Both the position numbers and the translations under genes were made by a program. Below the pieces are notes generated by a model that was given only the letters and a program-made list of their open reading frames with translations, was not told the DNA's origin and did not search any database. Shown here one piece after another: positions 43,960 to 53,503 of a stretch of 64,000 bases of DNA. The DNA is taken from NCBI GenBank assembly GCA_965212505.1, contig OZ243123.1:4340001-4404000 (forward strand), in the 5' to 3' direction. The stretch's first letter is position 1. Each line of letters starts with the position of its first letter. Source of the DNA: JAHEKO01 sp965212505 (GTDB taxonomy: Bacteria; Acidobacteriota; Thermoanaerobaculia; Multivoradales; JAHEKO01).

Positions 43960-45057
43960 CTACCCCTCGCTCCCTTCGAGCATCCGAACGCGCATACCGT
44001 CCGTCAGACGACGGACGCCGGCGGTCACCACCATCTCGCCCGCAGAGAGACCGGTCAGAACTTCGATACCGAGGTTGCTCGTCTCTCCGATCTCTACACC
44101 GCGCCGTGAGACGGTGCCCTCGCCGTCGCTCTCCGATTGCAGAATGTAAACGAAGCGACCTTCTCGATCCTCTCCGATGGCGACTCCCGGCACCACGACA
44201 CGCTGGTCATCCGGCGCAGCCTGCCAGCTGAACTTGACCTCGGCCGCCATGCCAGCGCGAATTGCCGATGGCGTCTCGGCAAAGCGGGCAGTCACTGGAT
44301 AGGTGGTCGCCGTACCGGTCTGGGCGACGCCCACCTCGGTCACCTCGGCCTCGAACGTCTGTCCCGGGAGCGCGGCCAGCTCGACCGTCACGAGCTGCCC
44401 TCTCTCGACGGAGCTGATCATCACCTCGGGAACCGGCACCACAACCTCCGGTCGACCGCCGGAGATCAGCAGGCAGATCTCCTGGCCGGCCTGCACGTTC
44501 TCGTTCACTTCGACCGGGACCGAGGCGATCGCGCCGTCGCTCGGGGCTCGCAGTGAGGTGTATCCGAGCTGCTGGTTCGCCTGCTCGAGCTGCTTGGCCG
44601 CGGCGTCGACTTGAGCGACCGCAGATTCGGCGTTGGCTCGCGACGCGTCGAGCTCCGCCTTCGAAGCGTTCTGATTCTCGTAGAGAGCGCGCACGCGGTC
44701 GAAGTCCGCCTCGGCGCGGCGCAGGCTCGCTTGCGCCTGGGCGAGAGAGGCTTCGGCCTGATCGACGCCCAGCTCGAAATCGGTCGGGTCGAGCCGGGCC
44801 AGGATTTGGCCGCGCCGCACCCGATCGCCGACCTCGACGCTGACCCTCTCGAGACTGCCGCTCACACGGAAGCTCAACCTCGACTCGAGTCCCGCCCGGA
44901 CCACCGCCGCCAGCGAGCGCTCCACGCCCAACCCACCGGTCGAAACTGTTTCGTAGCGCACCGGTCGCAAGACCGGCGCCGCCTCCTGGAGCTCCTCGCC
45001 ACACGCCGCCAACAAGCCCGCCACGAGCAGCACACAGCCGATCAGTTTCCATGTCAT
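43960..45057 (-). CDS. RND efflux periplasmic adaptor (membrane fusion) lipoprotein
   Basis: A 365-residue HlyD/AcrA-type adaptor with lipoprotein signal (WKLIGCVLLVAGLLAACGEE). The lipoyl/barrel-sandwich half-motifs are LESRLSFRVSGSLERVSVEV, VGDRVRRGQILARLDPTDFE and IASVPVEVNENVQAGQEICL, separated by a hairpin (QASLRRAEADFDRVRALYEN). ATG 45057 is chosen because GGAG lies nine bases upstream; ATGs at 45072 and 45066 would add five or three residues. It links the pump to the outer-membrane component. Confidence 0.93.
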   Translation of the reverse strand: MTWKLIGCVLLVAGLLAACGEELQEAAPVLRPVRYETVSTGGLGVERSLAAVVRAGLESRLSFRVSGSLERVSVEVGDRVRRGQILARLDPTDFELGVDQAEASLAQAQASLRRAEADFDRVRALYENQNASKAELDASRANAESAVAQVDAAAKQLEQANQQLGYTSLRAPSDGAIASVPVEVNENVQAGQEICLLISGGRPEVVVPVPEVMISSVERGQLVTVELAALPGQTFEAEVTEVGVAQTGTATTYPVTARFAETPSAIRAGMAAEVKFSWQAAPDDQRVVVPGVAIGEDREGRFVYILQSESDGEGTVSRRGVEIGETSNLGIEVLTGLSAGEMVVTAGVRRLTDGMRVRMLEGSEG

Positions 45058-45080
45058 TCGTCTCATCTCCATCGCGCTCT

Positions 45081-47480
45081 TTAGAGCGGCTTTGCCCCCG
45101 CGCGCTCGAAGAAGCCCTCGAGGCGGTCGTACCAGAGGTCTCGCTGCTCGGGGCTCAAGAAGAAGTCGAACCGATTGGCGGCGCGCTGCACCTCCATCAG
45201 ATCGACGAAGAAGTCGTAGATCGAGTTGGCGTACTGCTGGTTGGCAGCCAACGCGGCGTTCTGCGCATCGAGCAGATCCAGAATCGAAACGGCTCCCCGG
45301 GCGTAGGCGTCTGAGACCAGGTCGAGGGTCTTCTGCGCCGCGGCCGAAGCCTGCTCCGAGAGGCCGATGCCGAGGAACGAGCCACGAGCGATCTGCATCG
45401 CCACGCGGATGCGCGCCTCGACGGCCTCCGCCACCGCATCGAACTGCGTGTTGAGCTCGGTGAGCGTCTCCTCGGCCTGGATCACCTCGGCGCTCCGCGA
45501 GCCGCCGCTGTAGAGCGGCAGACTGGCGCTCAGACCGATCGACCAGTTGGTGTCGTCGGCCGAGGGAAGCGACAGGTCCCCGAGGCTGAATCCGGTGGCC
45601 GTCGACCCCGCGCCGTCCCGCGAGAGAATCTCCTCGAAGGAGCCCTGCATCGCAACGGTCGGCGCGAAGTACGCTCGACGGGCACTGCGAAGAACCCGCT
45701 CCTGGGCATGGATCGCGGCGTCGAGCTGTTTGAGCTCGGGCGCCGCCGTCAGCCCCTCCTGAACGGCGAAGTCGCGCAGCACTCGCGCACGTGCGGGCGT
45801 TTCGGTGTAGCCCTGGAAGCGGTCCTGGCCGGTGATCAGGTTAGGGTCGTCGAGTTCGACGTCGGTCACCACGAAACGCTGCTCCAAGTCGCGATGGAGC
45901 AGCCGATTGAGCGAAATCTCGGCGGCCCTCTGGCTCTGGAGAGCCTGAATCAAGCCGCGCCGATCGGTGGCGATCTGGCTCTCCCAGCGGAAGACCTCGG
46001 CCGGATTGGCCGCGCCGATCGTCCTGCGGATCTGCGCCAGCTCGAGGTTCGATCGCGTCACCGCCAGGTTGCTGCGCTGAATGCGCACCAGGCTCCTGGC
46101 GCGGAGCAGGTTCAAGTAGGTCGAGGCCGCCTCCTGGGCGATGTCGAGTCGCAGCGCCTCGAACTCGTGCTCTCGAGCCTCCTGGAGCTCGCCCTGGATG
46201 TCGATGTTGGAGCGGGCCATGTCGGAGAAGAGCAGCTGCGTGATCGAGACCGACGCCGAGGTCGTGCGCTCTGCCTGAGATCCGAAGCTCGCCTCGGCGC
46301 GGTCATCATCGATCTGGGAGGCGAGCCCCGAGATTTCGACCTGGGGCCGGTAGTTGGCTTTGGCGAGCGCCACATCCTGCGCTGCAGCGGCCAGATTGCG
46401 GCGACGCACCGCCAGATCCAGGTTGGAAGCGATCGCCTCGTCGACCGCCCGATCGAGCGTCATCACCTCGAGCCCCGCCTCTTCCGGGTTGACGAGCTCG
46501 GCCTCGAGCAGGACGTCCCAACGCGGCGACACTCCGATCCGCCGCGCGGTCTCCATGTTGATGCGGACATTCTGGCGATAGTCGAACCTGACGGGGATCT
46601 GCCCGGCGTCTTCACCGAGCAGAATTCGCTGAACGTTGAGCGCTACGCGACGTGCGAGCCGGGGGAAGAAGTCGTTCAGGGTCGCGGTCGCGAGCAGGCC
46701 CGCATCAACCTCCCCCAGATCGAGCGACGAGAAGCTCGGAAGCTTGCGCTCCGTGAGCCCATCGATGAGTCGCTGGCGCTCCTCTACCGGCATGTGCAGG
46801 AGCGGCCAGAGGTAGACCGCCTGCGCGTCTTCGGGAATTGCAGAGAGCACCTCGTCGGCGCTCGTGCCCACCGGCACCAACCCCACCTCGAAGCCCGCCT
46901 GAGCGGCCAGCTCGAACGTCCGACGGGGCAGCTCGGGGATCGCGTCGATGAGGTGGTTCATGCTCAGGAAATGAATCGTGTCGAAGGGCGCGATCTGCCG
47001 GAAGATCGTGAGCTCGACGTCGATCTTGTTCTCGAGCTCGACGTAGCTCAGGTTCGGCACGCCGCTGGCTCCGTTCTGCTTCGGAAGCCCCTGAAGCAAC
47101 GGGTCGACGATGACCGGCGCCACCACCGGCTTCGGCAGCTCCAGATAGCAGCAGACGGCGTGAGACGCGAGCAGGCCCCATGCGATGACGATGTCGACCT
47201 CGGGGTCGCGGAGCAGGCGCTCGACGTTTTCCTTGGCTTGCGCGTGAGTCCAGTCGCCGATCAGATAGGCGTCGTCTGGAAATCGGACGTCGAACTCACC
47301 GTCGGTGAGTGCCGTTACCTCTTCGCGCGTGAGGCGACGAACGAGCTCGTTGCCCTCCCAGGGGCCGTCCACGAGCACACCGATCCGCACCACCGGCAGC
47401 TCCTCGGCGGCGACCGGCGGGCCGGCGGCGAAGGCAAGAAGCAGTGCCGCCAGGAGTCCGCCACTCAACGTTCGCATCAT
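45081..47480 (-). CDS. fusion of ABC-type substrate-binding domain with TolC-type outer-membrane channel
   Basis: A 799-residue protein with a signal peptide (TLSGGLLAALLLAFAAGPPV). Residues about 28-330 match the ABC_sub_bind periplasmic fold: VVRIGVLVDGPWEGNELVRR, VDIVIAWGLLASHAVC and the terminal INMETARRIGVSPRWDVLLE. Residues about 345-799 are a TolC/OEP channel: TLDRAVDEAIASNLDLAVRR, SASVSITQLLFSDMARSNID and ARGAVSILDLLDAQNAALAA. Ordinary TolC proteins are about 450 residues. The first ATG (47480) overlaps the stop of the DUF4136 gene (ATGA). The fusion suggests a periplasmic cargo-binding module on the outer-membrane channel, but the role is inferred. Confidence 0.85.
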   Translation of the reverse strand: MMRTLSGGLLAALLLAFAAGPPVAAEELPVVRIGVLVDGPWEGNELVRRLTREEVTALTDGEFDVRFPDDAYLIGDWTHAQAKENVERLLRDPEVDIVIAWGLLASHAVCCYLELPKPVVAPVIVDPLLQGLPKQNGASGVPNLSYVELENKIDVELTIFRQIAPFDTIHFLSMNHLIDAIPELPRRTFELAAQAGFEVGLVPVGTSADEVLSAIPEDAQAVYLWPLLHMPVEERQRLIDGLTERKLPSFSSLDLGEVDAGLLATATLNDFFPRLARRVALNVQRILLGEDAGQIPVRFDYRQNVRINMETARRIGVSPRWDVLLEAELVNPEEAGLEVMTLDRAVDEAIASNLDLAVRRRNLAAAAQDVALAKANYRPQVEISGLASQIDDDRAEASFGSQAERTTSASVSITQLLFSDMARSNIDIQGELQEAREHEFEALRLDIAQEAASTYLNLLRARSLVRIQRSNLAVTRSNLELAQIRRTIGAANPAEVFRWESQIATDRRGLIQALQSQRAAEISLNRLLHRDLEQRFVVTDVELDDPNLITGQDRFQGYTETPARARVLRDFAVQEGLTAAPELKQLDAAIHAQERVLRSARRAYFAPTVAMQGSFEEILSRDGAGSTATGFSLGDLSLPSADDTNWSIGLSASLPLYSGGSRSAEVIQAEETLTELNTQFDAVAEAVEARIRVAMQIARGSFLGIGLSEQASAAAQKTLDLVSDAYARGAVSILDLLDAQNAALAANQQYANSIYDFFVDLMEVQRAANRFDFFLSPEQRDLWYDRLEGFFERAGAKPL

Positions 47481-48010
47481 TGGACCGGGAACTCCTCGAG
47501 GACTCGGCGCACCATCTTCATGGTGACCTTCTTGATCTTGTCGGGATTCTGCGTGCCGCCGGTCGCCCAGCCGCTCCACACCCGCTCTCCCGACGCGCCG
47601 TCGTAGATCTCCACGATCAGCGTCTCGTGGGCAACCGTGCGGGTCGAGTGCGCCCCAGGATCACCGACCCAGCGCACCGCACCGACCTTCCGGCTGGTGC
47701 CTTCGATCGACACCTCCTCGTCGTGGAAGCCGAAGAAGCTCACCCAGAAGTCGGGCTCGCCCCCTTTGATCAAGGTCAGCCCGCGGGCGAGAAGCGTCTC
47801 CTCGGCCGCGCTCCGCGCCGCCTTGAAGAGGTCGCCCGTCTCACTGAGTGGGTGCCCCTCTGGGATCTCCGGCTTGGCGCGAAGCCCGAAAGAGTTGTAG
47901 CTCGCGTAGTCGGCGTCGGCCGGGCGAGCCACCTCGACCTTGATGGCGCCCGCCGTCACTCCCGGAATCGCGAGCGCCAGTGCGAGTGAAGTCCAGAGTC
48001 GCATCTTCAT
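47477..48010 (-). CDS. DUF4136 family exported protein
   Basis: A 177-residue protein with a signal peptide (MRLWTSLALALAIPGVTAGA). The segments YASYNSFGLRAKPEIPEGHP, FWVSFFGFHDEEV and VEIYDGASGERVWSGWATGG mark the DUF4136 family. AGGAG lies eight bases before ATG 48010. It is the first gene of the efflux operon and overlaps the fusion channel gene by 4 bp. Function is unknown; members are often lipoproteins, but no lipobox is seen here. Confidence 0.85.
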   Translation of the reverse strand: MKMRLWTSLALALAIPGVTAGAIKVEVARPADADYASYNSFGLRAKPEIPEGHPLSETGDLFKAARSAAEETLLARGLTLIKGGEPDFWVSFFGFHDEEVSIEGTSRKVGAVRWVGDPGAHSTRTVAHETLIVEIYDGASGERVWSGWATGGTQNPDKIKKVTMKMVRRVLEEFPVQ

Positions 48011-48080
48011 TCCCGTCTCCTGCGCAGCGTGGGATCTTTCCCGACTCACTCTACCTCGACCGTGTCGGCACGGCGCAACG

Positions 48081-48107
48081 AAAACCGGCGGCCACGAGGG
48101 CCGCCGG
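48081..48107 (-). terminator. Rho-independent terminator
   Basis: On the minus strand CCGGCGGCC-loop-GGCCGCCGG (48107 to 48085) is followed by TTTTCGTTG. It lies 29 bp after the stop of the TonB receptor gene (48136) and upstream of the DUF4136 gene, so it separates the receptor from the efflux operon. Confidence 0.85.
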
Positions 48108-48135
48108 AGAGTACTCGATAGCGCCGAGGCGCCGT

Positions 48136-50544
48136 CTACCAGCTGAAGGCGACGTTGCCGAGCGCGCGGCGCTCGAGAAGGTCGCCGCCAAAGGACTGGA
48201 AGTGCTCGTCGTCGAACAGGTTCGACACCTGCACTCCGACCGAGACGCGATCCGAAATGTCGTAGTTTGCGTTCAGGTCGAACGTCTCGTACGACGGCAC
48301 GTCACCCTGGAACGGGCCGACCGACCAGAAGAACTCCTCGACCCACCGACCGGAGACCGACAGATCCCAGCGGTCGGCAACATAGGTAAAGCCCATGCTC
48401 GCCTTGTTCTCGGGCGAGTTGGGCGCCAGCAGCGCATCCAGGCCCGGAGCCGAGCTCTTGATGTCGAAGTCGAAGTTCGAATAGGCGAAGTTGAATGTCC
48501 ACTGGTCGTCGATGTAGTAGTTGAGGCCGATATCGACGCCCCGTGTATCTACCTCACCAAAGTTCGTGTACGTAGCGCCGATGAAGATCGGGCTGCCGTC
48601 GATATTGTTCGACAGAATCGCGAAGCTCGGGCCGAGAGCGCCCTGGAGCGTGGCGATCAGGAGAGCGGCGAGAGGGTCGGGCAGGCCCGCGGGCGGCGTG
48701 TACGGTCCGAAGTTCGGATTGATCTGACCGAGCGGAGTGCCGAACTGCGGCAGCAGATCGGTGATGAAGTTCTCGTTCTGGCTCTGGTAGACGTCGATCG
48801 TCAGGTAGGCCTTACCGCCCAAAATGCCGCTGTAGCCGATCTCGGTGCTCTTCACCTCTTCGAGATCGAGCGTCTCGTTGCCGAGCGCCAGCACCGGCGT
48901 GACGCCGAAGCCGCAGGACACACCACCCAGAAGGCAGATGCCCTCGATCGCGGTCAGATCGACCGGCAGCGCAGCCGGCGCCTGGAGGAAGAACTCGGAG
49001 TAGTTGGCCACCTGGAACGCTTCGTTGTAGTTGAAGCGCAGAGTGTGATTCGGGTTGATGCCGTAGACCAGCGACGCCTTGGGTGAGAACTGCGACGAAT
49101 GCAGATCGTTGTCGTCGACCCGTCCGGCGAGCACCACCTTGACCTTCTCACTCACGCTCCAGTCGAGCTGTGCGAAGACCGCCGACTTGGAATTCGAGAT
49201 CGGCTCGAAGATCAGACTCTGCCGGCCGGTCGCCGGGTTGAGCGAGTCGATGTCTTCATCGGAAGTCGAGGCGCCCAAGACCAGGCGGACCTTGTCGTCG
49301 GCGAAGCCCCAGTTGGTCTGGGCTTCGAATGTGACCCGCTCCGTGTCGAGCGGAATCTGCCCACCGGAGCTCAGAGCGATCTGATCCGATGCCTCGCGCT
49401 TGGTCTGGTAGGCGAGGAAGTTGAAGTGCGGCCGGCTGTAGTTGGCGCGCACCCACGGTCGGGAGACGTCGCGCAGCTGGACTCGGCCGATACCGGTCTG
49501 GAAGGCGGGGCCCTCGAGGCTCAAGTCGCCACCCTCGATGGTGAACAGTCCGCCGTCGTTGAAATGCTTGTCGAGGCGGGCGCTGTAGAAGCTGATCTCG
49601 TCGTCGTCGAGCGGATCGAGCGGCACCACTTCGGTCGGGAGGCCCGCATATTCGGTTGTCCCCACACGCGAGACGGTGAAGTCGCCGTGGGAACGATGTC
49701 CGCCCACCACCTTGAGGTAGAAGTCGTTGCCGAGGTGTCCTGCCCAGCGTGCATCGAGGTTGAGTGTGCTGAGCTCACCTGCGGTCAGCCGAACCAGGCC
49801 TCCCTGGCTCGAGCGAGGCTCCTTGGTGAGCATGTTCAGCACGCCGCTCGACGCGTTCGCACCGTAGAGCGCCGCGCTTGGACCGCGCAACATCTCGACA
49901 TTCGCCAGGTCGTCGAGCGGGAAGCTGACCGCCGCCCACTCCTGCGCACCGAGGAACGGTACCGAGGGATCGCGGCCATCGATCAGCGTCGCGACCCGGC
50001 GGGTCAACGAGCTGTTAAAGCCGCGGGTATTGAAGTTGTAGTCGTAAACGCCGCTCTGCGTCACCTCGGCGCCCGGAGTGAACTCGAGCACCTTGGGTAG
50101 CTGACCGTGCGAGGCCTGCTTTTCGATCTCCGCCTCGGTGATCACGGTGATCGCCGCCGGCGCGTCGACGATGCGCTCGGTGCGGCGCGACGCGGAGACG
50201 ACCGTAATCGTCTCGGCAAAGGCGATGTCCCAGTCGACCATCTTGTCGATCGACGTCGAATCGCCGGAACTCACCTCTACACCTTCTTCCGTCGCGACGT
50301 TGTCGCCGAGAGTGAAGCTGAGGGAGTAGGTACCGGCCGGTACGCCGGAGATGGCGAACCTGCCGTTCGAGTCGGTCAACTCGGCGGCGCCGATCTCGTT
50401 GACGACAACCGCCACGCCGCCGACACCCGTTCCGGAGTCACGGCTGACCGTTCCGATGATGCTGCCATTGCCCTGCGCCACCGCAGGCGACGCGATAGCG
50501 ATCGCCGCGAGTGCCAGAGCACACCAAAGTCTGCTGTCTCTCAT
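48136..50544 (-). CDS. TonB-dependent receptor with carboxypeptidase-regulatory domain
   Basis: An 802-residue outer-membrane receptor. Order: signal (LWCALALAAIAIASPAVAQG), carboxypeptidase-regulatory domain (about residues 25-100, GTVSRDSGTGVGGVAVVVNE), plug (about 115-235, AETITVVSASRRTERIVDAP and YNFNTRGFNSSLTRRVATLI), and barrel ending RALGNVAFSW. The ATG at 50544 has GGGAG upstream. No STN domain, so it does not signal to a sigma factor. Ligand unknown. Confidence 0.92.
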   Translation of the reverse strand: MRDSRLWCALALAAIAIASPAVAQGNGSIIGTVSRDSGTGVGGVAVVVNEIGAAELTDSNGRFAISGVPAGTYSLSFTLGDNVATEEGVEVSSGDSTSIDKMVDWDIAFAETITVVSASRRTERIVDAPAAITVITEAEIEKQASHGQLPKVLEFTPGAEVTQSGVYDYNFNTRGFNSSLTRRVATLIDGRDPSVPFLGAQEWAAVSFPLDDLANVEMLRGPSAALYGANASSGVLNMLTKEPRSSQGGLVRLTAGELSTLNLDARWAGHLGNDFYLKVVGGHRSHGDFTVSRVGTTEYAGLPTEVVPLDPLDDDEISFYSARLDKHFNDGGLFTIEGGDLSLEGPAFQTGIGRVQLRDVSRPWVRANYSRPHFNFLAYQTKREASDQIALSSGGQIPLDTERVTFEAQTNWGFADDKVRLVLGASTSDEDIDSLNPATGRQSLIFEPISNSKSAVFAQLDWSVSEKVKVVLAGRVDDNDLHSSQFSPKASLVYGINPNHTLRFNYNEAFQVANYSEFFLQAPAALPVDLTAIEGICLLGGVSCGFGVTPVLALGNETLDLEEVKSTEIGYSGILGGKAYLTIDVYQSQNENFITDLLPQFGTPLGQINPNFGPYTPPAGLPDPLAALLIATLQGALGPSFAILSNNIDGSPIFIGATYTNFGEVDTRGVDIGLNYYIDDQWTFNFAYSNFDFDIKSSAPGLDALLAPNSPENKASMGFTYVADRWDLSVSGRWVEEFFWSVGPFQGDVPSYETFDLNANYDISDRVSVGVQVSNLFDDEHFQSFGGDLLERRALGNVAFSW

Positions 50545-50673
50545 GGTTCGTCTCCCTGCCACTGGTTAGATGCTCGATAGTAGCAAGTCGGCGTAGCTAC
50601 AGCCTTCTTCGACTTGCACCGCCTCCTGCCGGTACACTTCTCGGGGCCCGAGAGAGCGGCCACCCCTATTCGA

Positions 50674-52029
50674 ATGAAGACCAAGAAATACGTCGTCATG
50701 GGTGCGGGCGAGGTCGGATTCCACCTCGCCAGATCGCTCTCTCGCGAGGGACACAACGTCACGGTCATCGAGATCGACCCCGCGACCATCGATCGCATCG
50801 AGGAGGAGCTGGAAGTCGGGGTCGTGCGCGGAAACGGTTCGCGCCCGCACACGCTCGCCGAGGCGCGCGTCGGAGAGTGCGATCTATTCATGGCGGTCTC
50901 GTCGTCCGAGGAGGCCAATGTCACCGCGGCGGTGCTCGCCAAACACTACGGCGCCGAGCGAACGGTCGTGCGCGCGAGCGAAGCTCAGGAGGTCATCCAA
51001 GAGCGCAAGCTCTACAAGGAGCTCTTCGGCGTCGACCTGCTGCTGTCGACGGCTCTGCTGACGACGACGGAGATCCTCAACGAGATCAGAGGCCACAACA
51101 CGGTGGCCGTGGAGTACCTCGCCGAAGGAAAGGTACAGCTGCGCAAGATCGACCTCGACGCGGAGTCGCCGCTGACCCGCAAGCCGCTCCGCGAACTCGA
51201 CCTGCCGGACGACGCCCTCGTCGTCGGCATCTTCCACGACGACACCATCGTCATCCCGTCGGGCGACGACAAGGCCAAACCGGGTGATCAGGCGCTGCTC
51301 CTGGGAACGACCGACTCGATCGGCAAGGCCGAGCGCCAGCTGGCCAGCAGCCGGGCGGAGCTCGGCACCGTCGTGATCGCGGGCGGCGGCTCGACGGCGC
51401 GCACGGTCGCGTCGTCGCTCGAACCGTTCCAGGTCGACGTCAAGTTGATCGAGAAGGACCGCTCGGTTGCGAAGCAGCTCTCGCAGGAGTTCCCTCGCTA
51501 CCAGATCATTCATGGCGACCCATCGGAGCTCGCGTTGCTCAAGGCCGAGCGGATCGACCGCGCACGCACCTTCGCCGCGCTCTCGGCTCACGACGAGACC
51601 AATTTGATGGCCAGCCTGATGGCCCAGGAGTTGGAAGTGCCTCAGGTGCTCGCGCTCGTACAGCGGGCCGAGACCTCACAGCTGTGGAAGCGGCTCAGAT
51701 TGCAGAAGGTCTTCTCGCCGCGGCAGCTCGCCTACCAGAGAATCCGCGAGTACATCGAGAGTGACTACAGCTCCAACATCGTCTCGATGCAAAAGGGCGC
51801 GATGGTCGTCGAGCGGCGACTTGCGGAGGCGAGTCCGGCGGCCGGCGTCACCCTGGCCGAGATGAAGCCGCCTCGCGGCCTCATCGTCGGCGCGGTCGCC
51901 CGCGGAGAGCGCGTCTTCGTACCCGACGGTGACGACCGACTCGAGATCGGCGACCTCGTGATTCTCTTCGTCCGCGAGGAAGAGATTCCGACGGTCCGCC
52001 TGCTGTTCCCCAGTCGCGAGCGCGACTAG
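50674..52029 (+). CDS. trkA: Trk potassium uptake system NAD-binding protein TrkA
   Basis: A 451-residue cytoplasmic protein with two TrkA-N/TrkA-C units. The first Rossmann loop is VVMGAGEVGFHLARSLSREG and the second VVIAGGGSTARTVASSLEP; TrkA-C segments include VVGIFHDDTIVIPSGDDK and GAVARGERVFVPDGDDRLEI. It gates the TrkH pore. trkH follows 14 bp downstream. The ATG at 50674 gives a normal family N-terminus. Confidence 0.95.
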   Translation: MKTKKYVVMGAGEVGFHLARSLSREGHNVTVIEIDPATIDRIEEELEVGVVRGNGSRPHTLAEARVGECDLFMAVSSSEEANVTAAVLAKHYGAERTVVRASEAQEVIQERKLYKELFGVDLLLSTALLTTTEILNEIRGHNTVAVEYLAEGKVQLRKIDLDAESPLTRKPLRELDLPDDALVVGIFHDDTIVIPSGDDKAKPGDQALLLGTTDSIGKAERQLASSRAELGTVVIAGGGSTARTVASSLEPFQVDVKLIEKDRSVAKQLSQEFPRYQIIHGDPSELALLKAERIDRARTFAALSAHDETNLMASLMAQELEVPQVLALVQRAETSQLWKRLRLQKVFSPRQLAYQRIREYIESDYSSNIVSMQKGAMVVERRLAEASPAAGVTLAEMKPPRGLIVGAVARGERVFVPDGDDRLEIGDLVILFVREEEIPTVRLLFPSRERD

Positions 52030-52043
52030 CCTGGACGAACGCT

Positions 52044-53492
52044 TTGAACCTTCGCCCAGCCCTGCGCTTCCTCGGCCGCCTCATCCTGCTGCTGGCCGCG
52101 ACCGAGTTGGCGCCCGCAGCGTGCGCCCTCGTCTACGGAGACACGGGAGACGCGATCGCGTTCCTGAACTCGGCGCTGATTACCGGCGCGATCGGTCTGG
52201 TTCTCATGTACGTCGGGCGGGCCGGCGGCGAGGTCTACCGACGCGAGGGCATTTTGATCGTCGTCGGTGGCTGGGCGCTGGCGTCGATCGCGGGCGCGTT
52301 GCCGTATCTTCTGACCGACACGTTCGCCCACCCGATCGACGCACTCTTCGAATCGGCGTCCGGCTTCACCACCACCGGCGCCTCGGTAATGACCGACATC
52401 GAGAGTGCCAGCCGCGCGGTGCTCTTCTGGCGGAGCTTCTCCCAGTGGCTCGGCGGCATGGGCATCATTGTGCTGTTTGTCGCCCTCCTGCCGGAGTTGG
52501 GTCCGGGAGCGCGCTTCCTCTACAAGCTCGAAGTGCCGGGTCCTTCGGCCGAGGCGTTGCAGCCGCGCATTCGCGAGACCGCCGCCATCCTCTGGAAGAT
52601 CTACCTCGCCTTCACCGGCATCCAGACGGTCCTACTGATGCTTGTCGGCCTGGACCTCTACGACGCGCTCACCCACACCTTCTCGACGATGTCGACCGGC
52701 GGCTTCTCGCCGCGCAACGCCTCGGTGGCGGCCTTCCAGTCGCCGCTCGTGGATCTGATCGTCATCTTCTTCATGATCTGCGCGGGTACCAACTTCTCGC
52801 TCTACTACCGACTACGAAGTCGTAAGAACTGGAACCTCTTCCGCGACACCGAGTTTCGTCTCTACATGTTCATCATCGCGGGCGCTACCGTCGCCATCGC
52901 GATCGACCTGGTCGCGCACGGCGTCTACCGGGCCGGCGGCGAGCTCAGCCTCGACACTCTCTTCCAAGTCGTCTCGATCCTCACGACCACCGGTTTTGCA
53001 ACCGAGGACTTCGACCGCTGGCCGACCTTCAGCCGCATGCTGCTCGTCGGCCTGATGTTCGTCGGCGGCTGCGCCGGGTCGACCTCGGGCTCGATGAAGA
53101 TCATGCGCATGGTGATCGGGGTCAAGTCCGCCCTTCGTGAGGTGCGGCTGATCTTCAGCCCGAACACGGTGCTGTCGATCTTCGTCGGCAAGAGCCGCGT
53201 TCCGAACTCGGTCGTACGTAGCGTCGCCGGGTTCTTCATTCTCTATCTGAGTACCTGGGCTCTCGGCTCTCTCCTCCTGACGATCTCCGGTCCGGACTTG
53301 GTCACGGCGGCCACGGCGGCTGCGGCGACCATCGGCAACATCGGGCCGGGCTTGAACGCGGTGGGTCCGACGATGAACTTCTCGATCTTCGGACCGTGGG
53401 ACAAGGGGTTGATGGTGCTCTTGATGCTCCTCGGACGGCTCGAGATGTACGCCATCATGGCGCTCTTCACCCGATCCTTCTGGAAGCCCTAG
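52044..53492 (+). CDS. trkH: Trk potassium uptake system pore protein TrkH
   Basis: A 482-residue membrane protein with the four repeated pore loops of the TrkH/KtrB family: SGFTTTGASVMTDIE, FSTMSTGGFSPRNAS, VSILTTTGFATEDFD and AAAATIGNIGPGLNAV. The start is TTG at 52044, with only a weak ribosome-binding site. It follows trkA by 14 bp, so the two are cotranscribed. The complex imports potassium using sodium or proton gradients. Confidence 0.95.
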   Translation: MNLRPALRFLGRLILLLAATELAPAACALVYGDTGDAIAFLNSALITGAIGLVLMYVGRAGGEVYRREGILIVVGGWALASIAGALPYLLTDTFAHPIDALFESASGFTTTGASVMTDIESASRAVLFWRSFSQWLGGMGIIVLFVALLPELGPGARFLYKLEVPGPSAEALQPRIRETAAILWKIYLAFTGIQTVLLMLVGLDLYDALTHTFSTMSTGGFSPRNASVAAFQSPLVDLIVIFFMICAGTNFSLYYRLRSRKNWNLFRDTEFRLYMFIIAGATVAIAIDLVAHGVYRAGGELSLDTLFQVVSILTTTGFATEDFDRWPTFSRMLLVGLMFVGGCAGSTSGSMKIMRMVIGVKSALREVRLIFSPNTVLSIFVGKSRVPNSVVRSVAGFFILYLSTWALGSLLLTISGPDLVTAATAAAATIGNIGPGLNAVGPTMNFSIFGPWDKGLMVLLMLLGRLEMYAIMALFTRSFWKP

Positions 53493-53503
53493 TCCGAGCT
53501 GTC

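Noticed and set aside
45708..47606. 632-codon open frame on the + strand
   Set aside because: It is antisense to the TolC-fusion gene and is produced by the third-position GC of that gene; the minus frame has clear signal, domain and overlap evidence.
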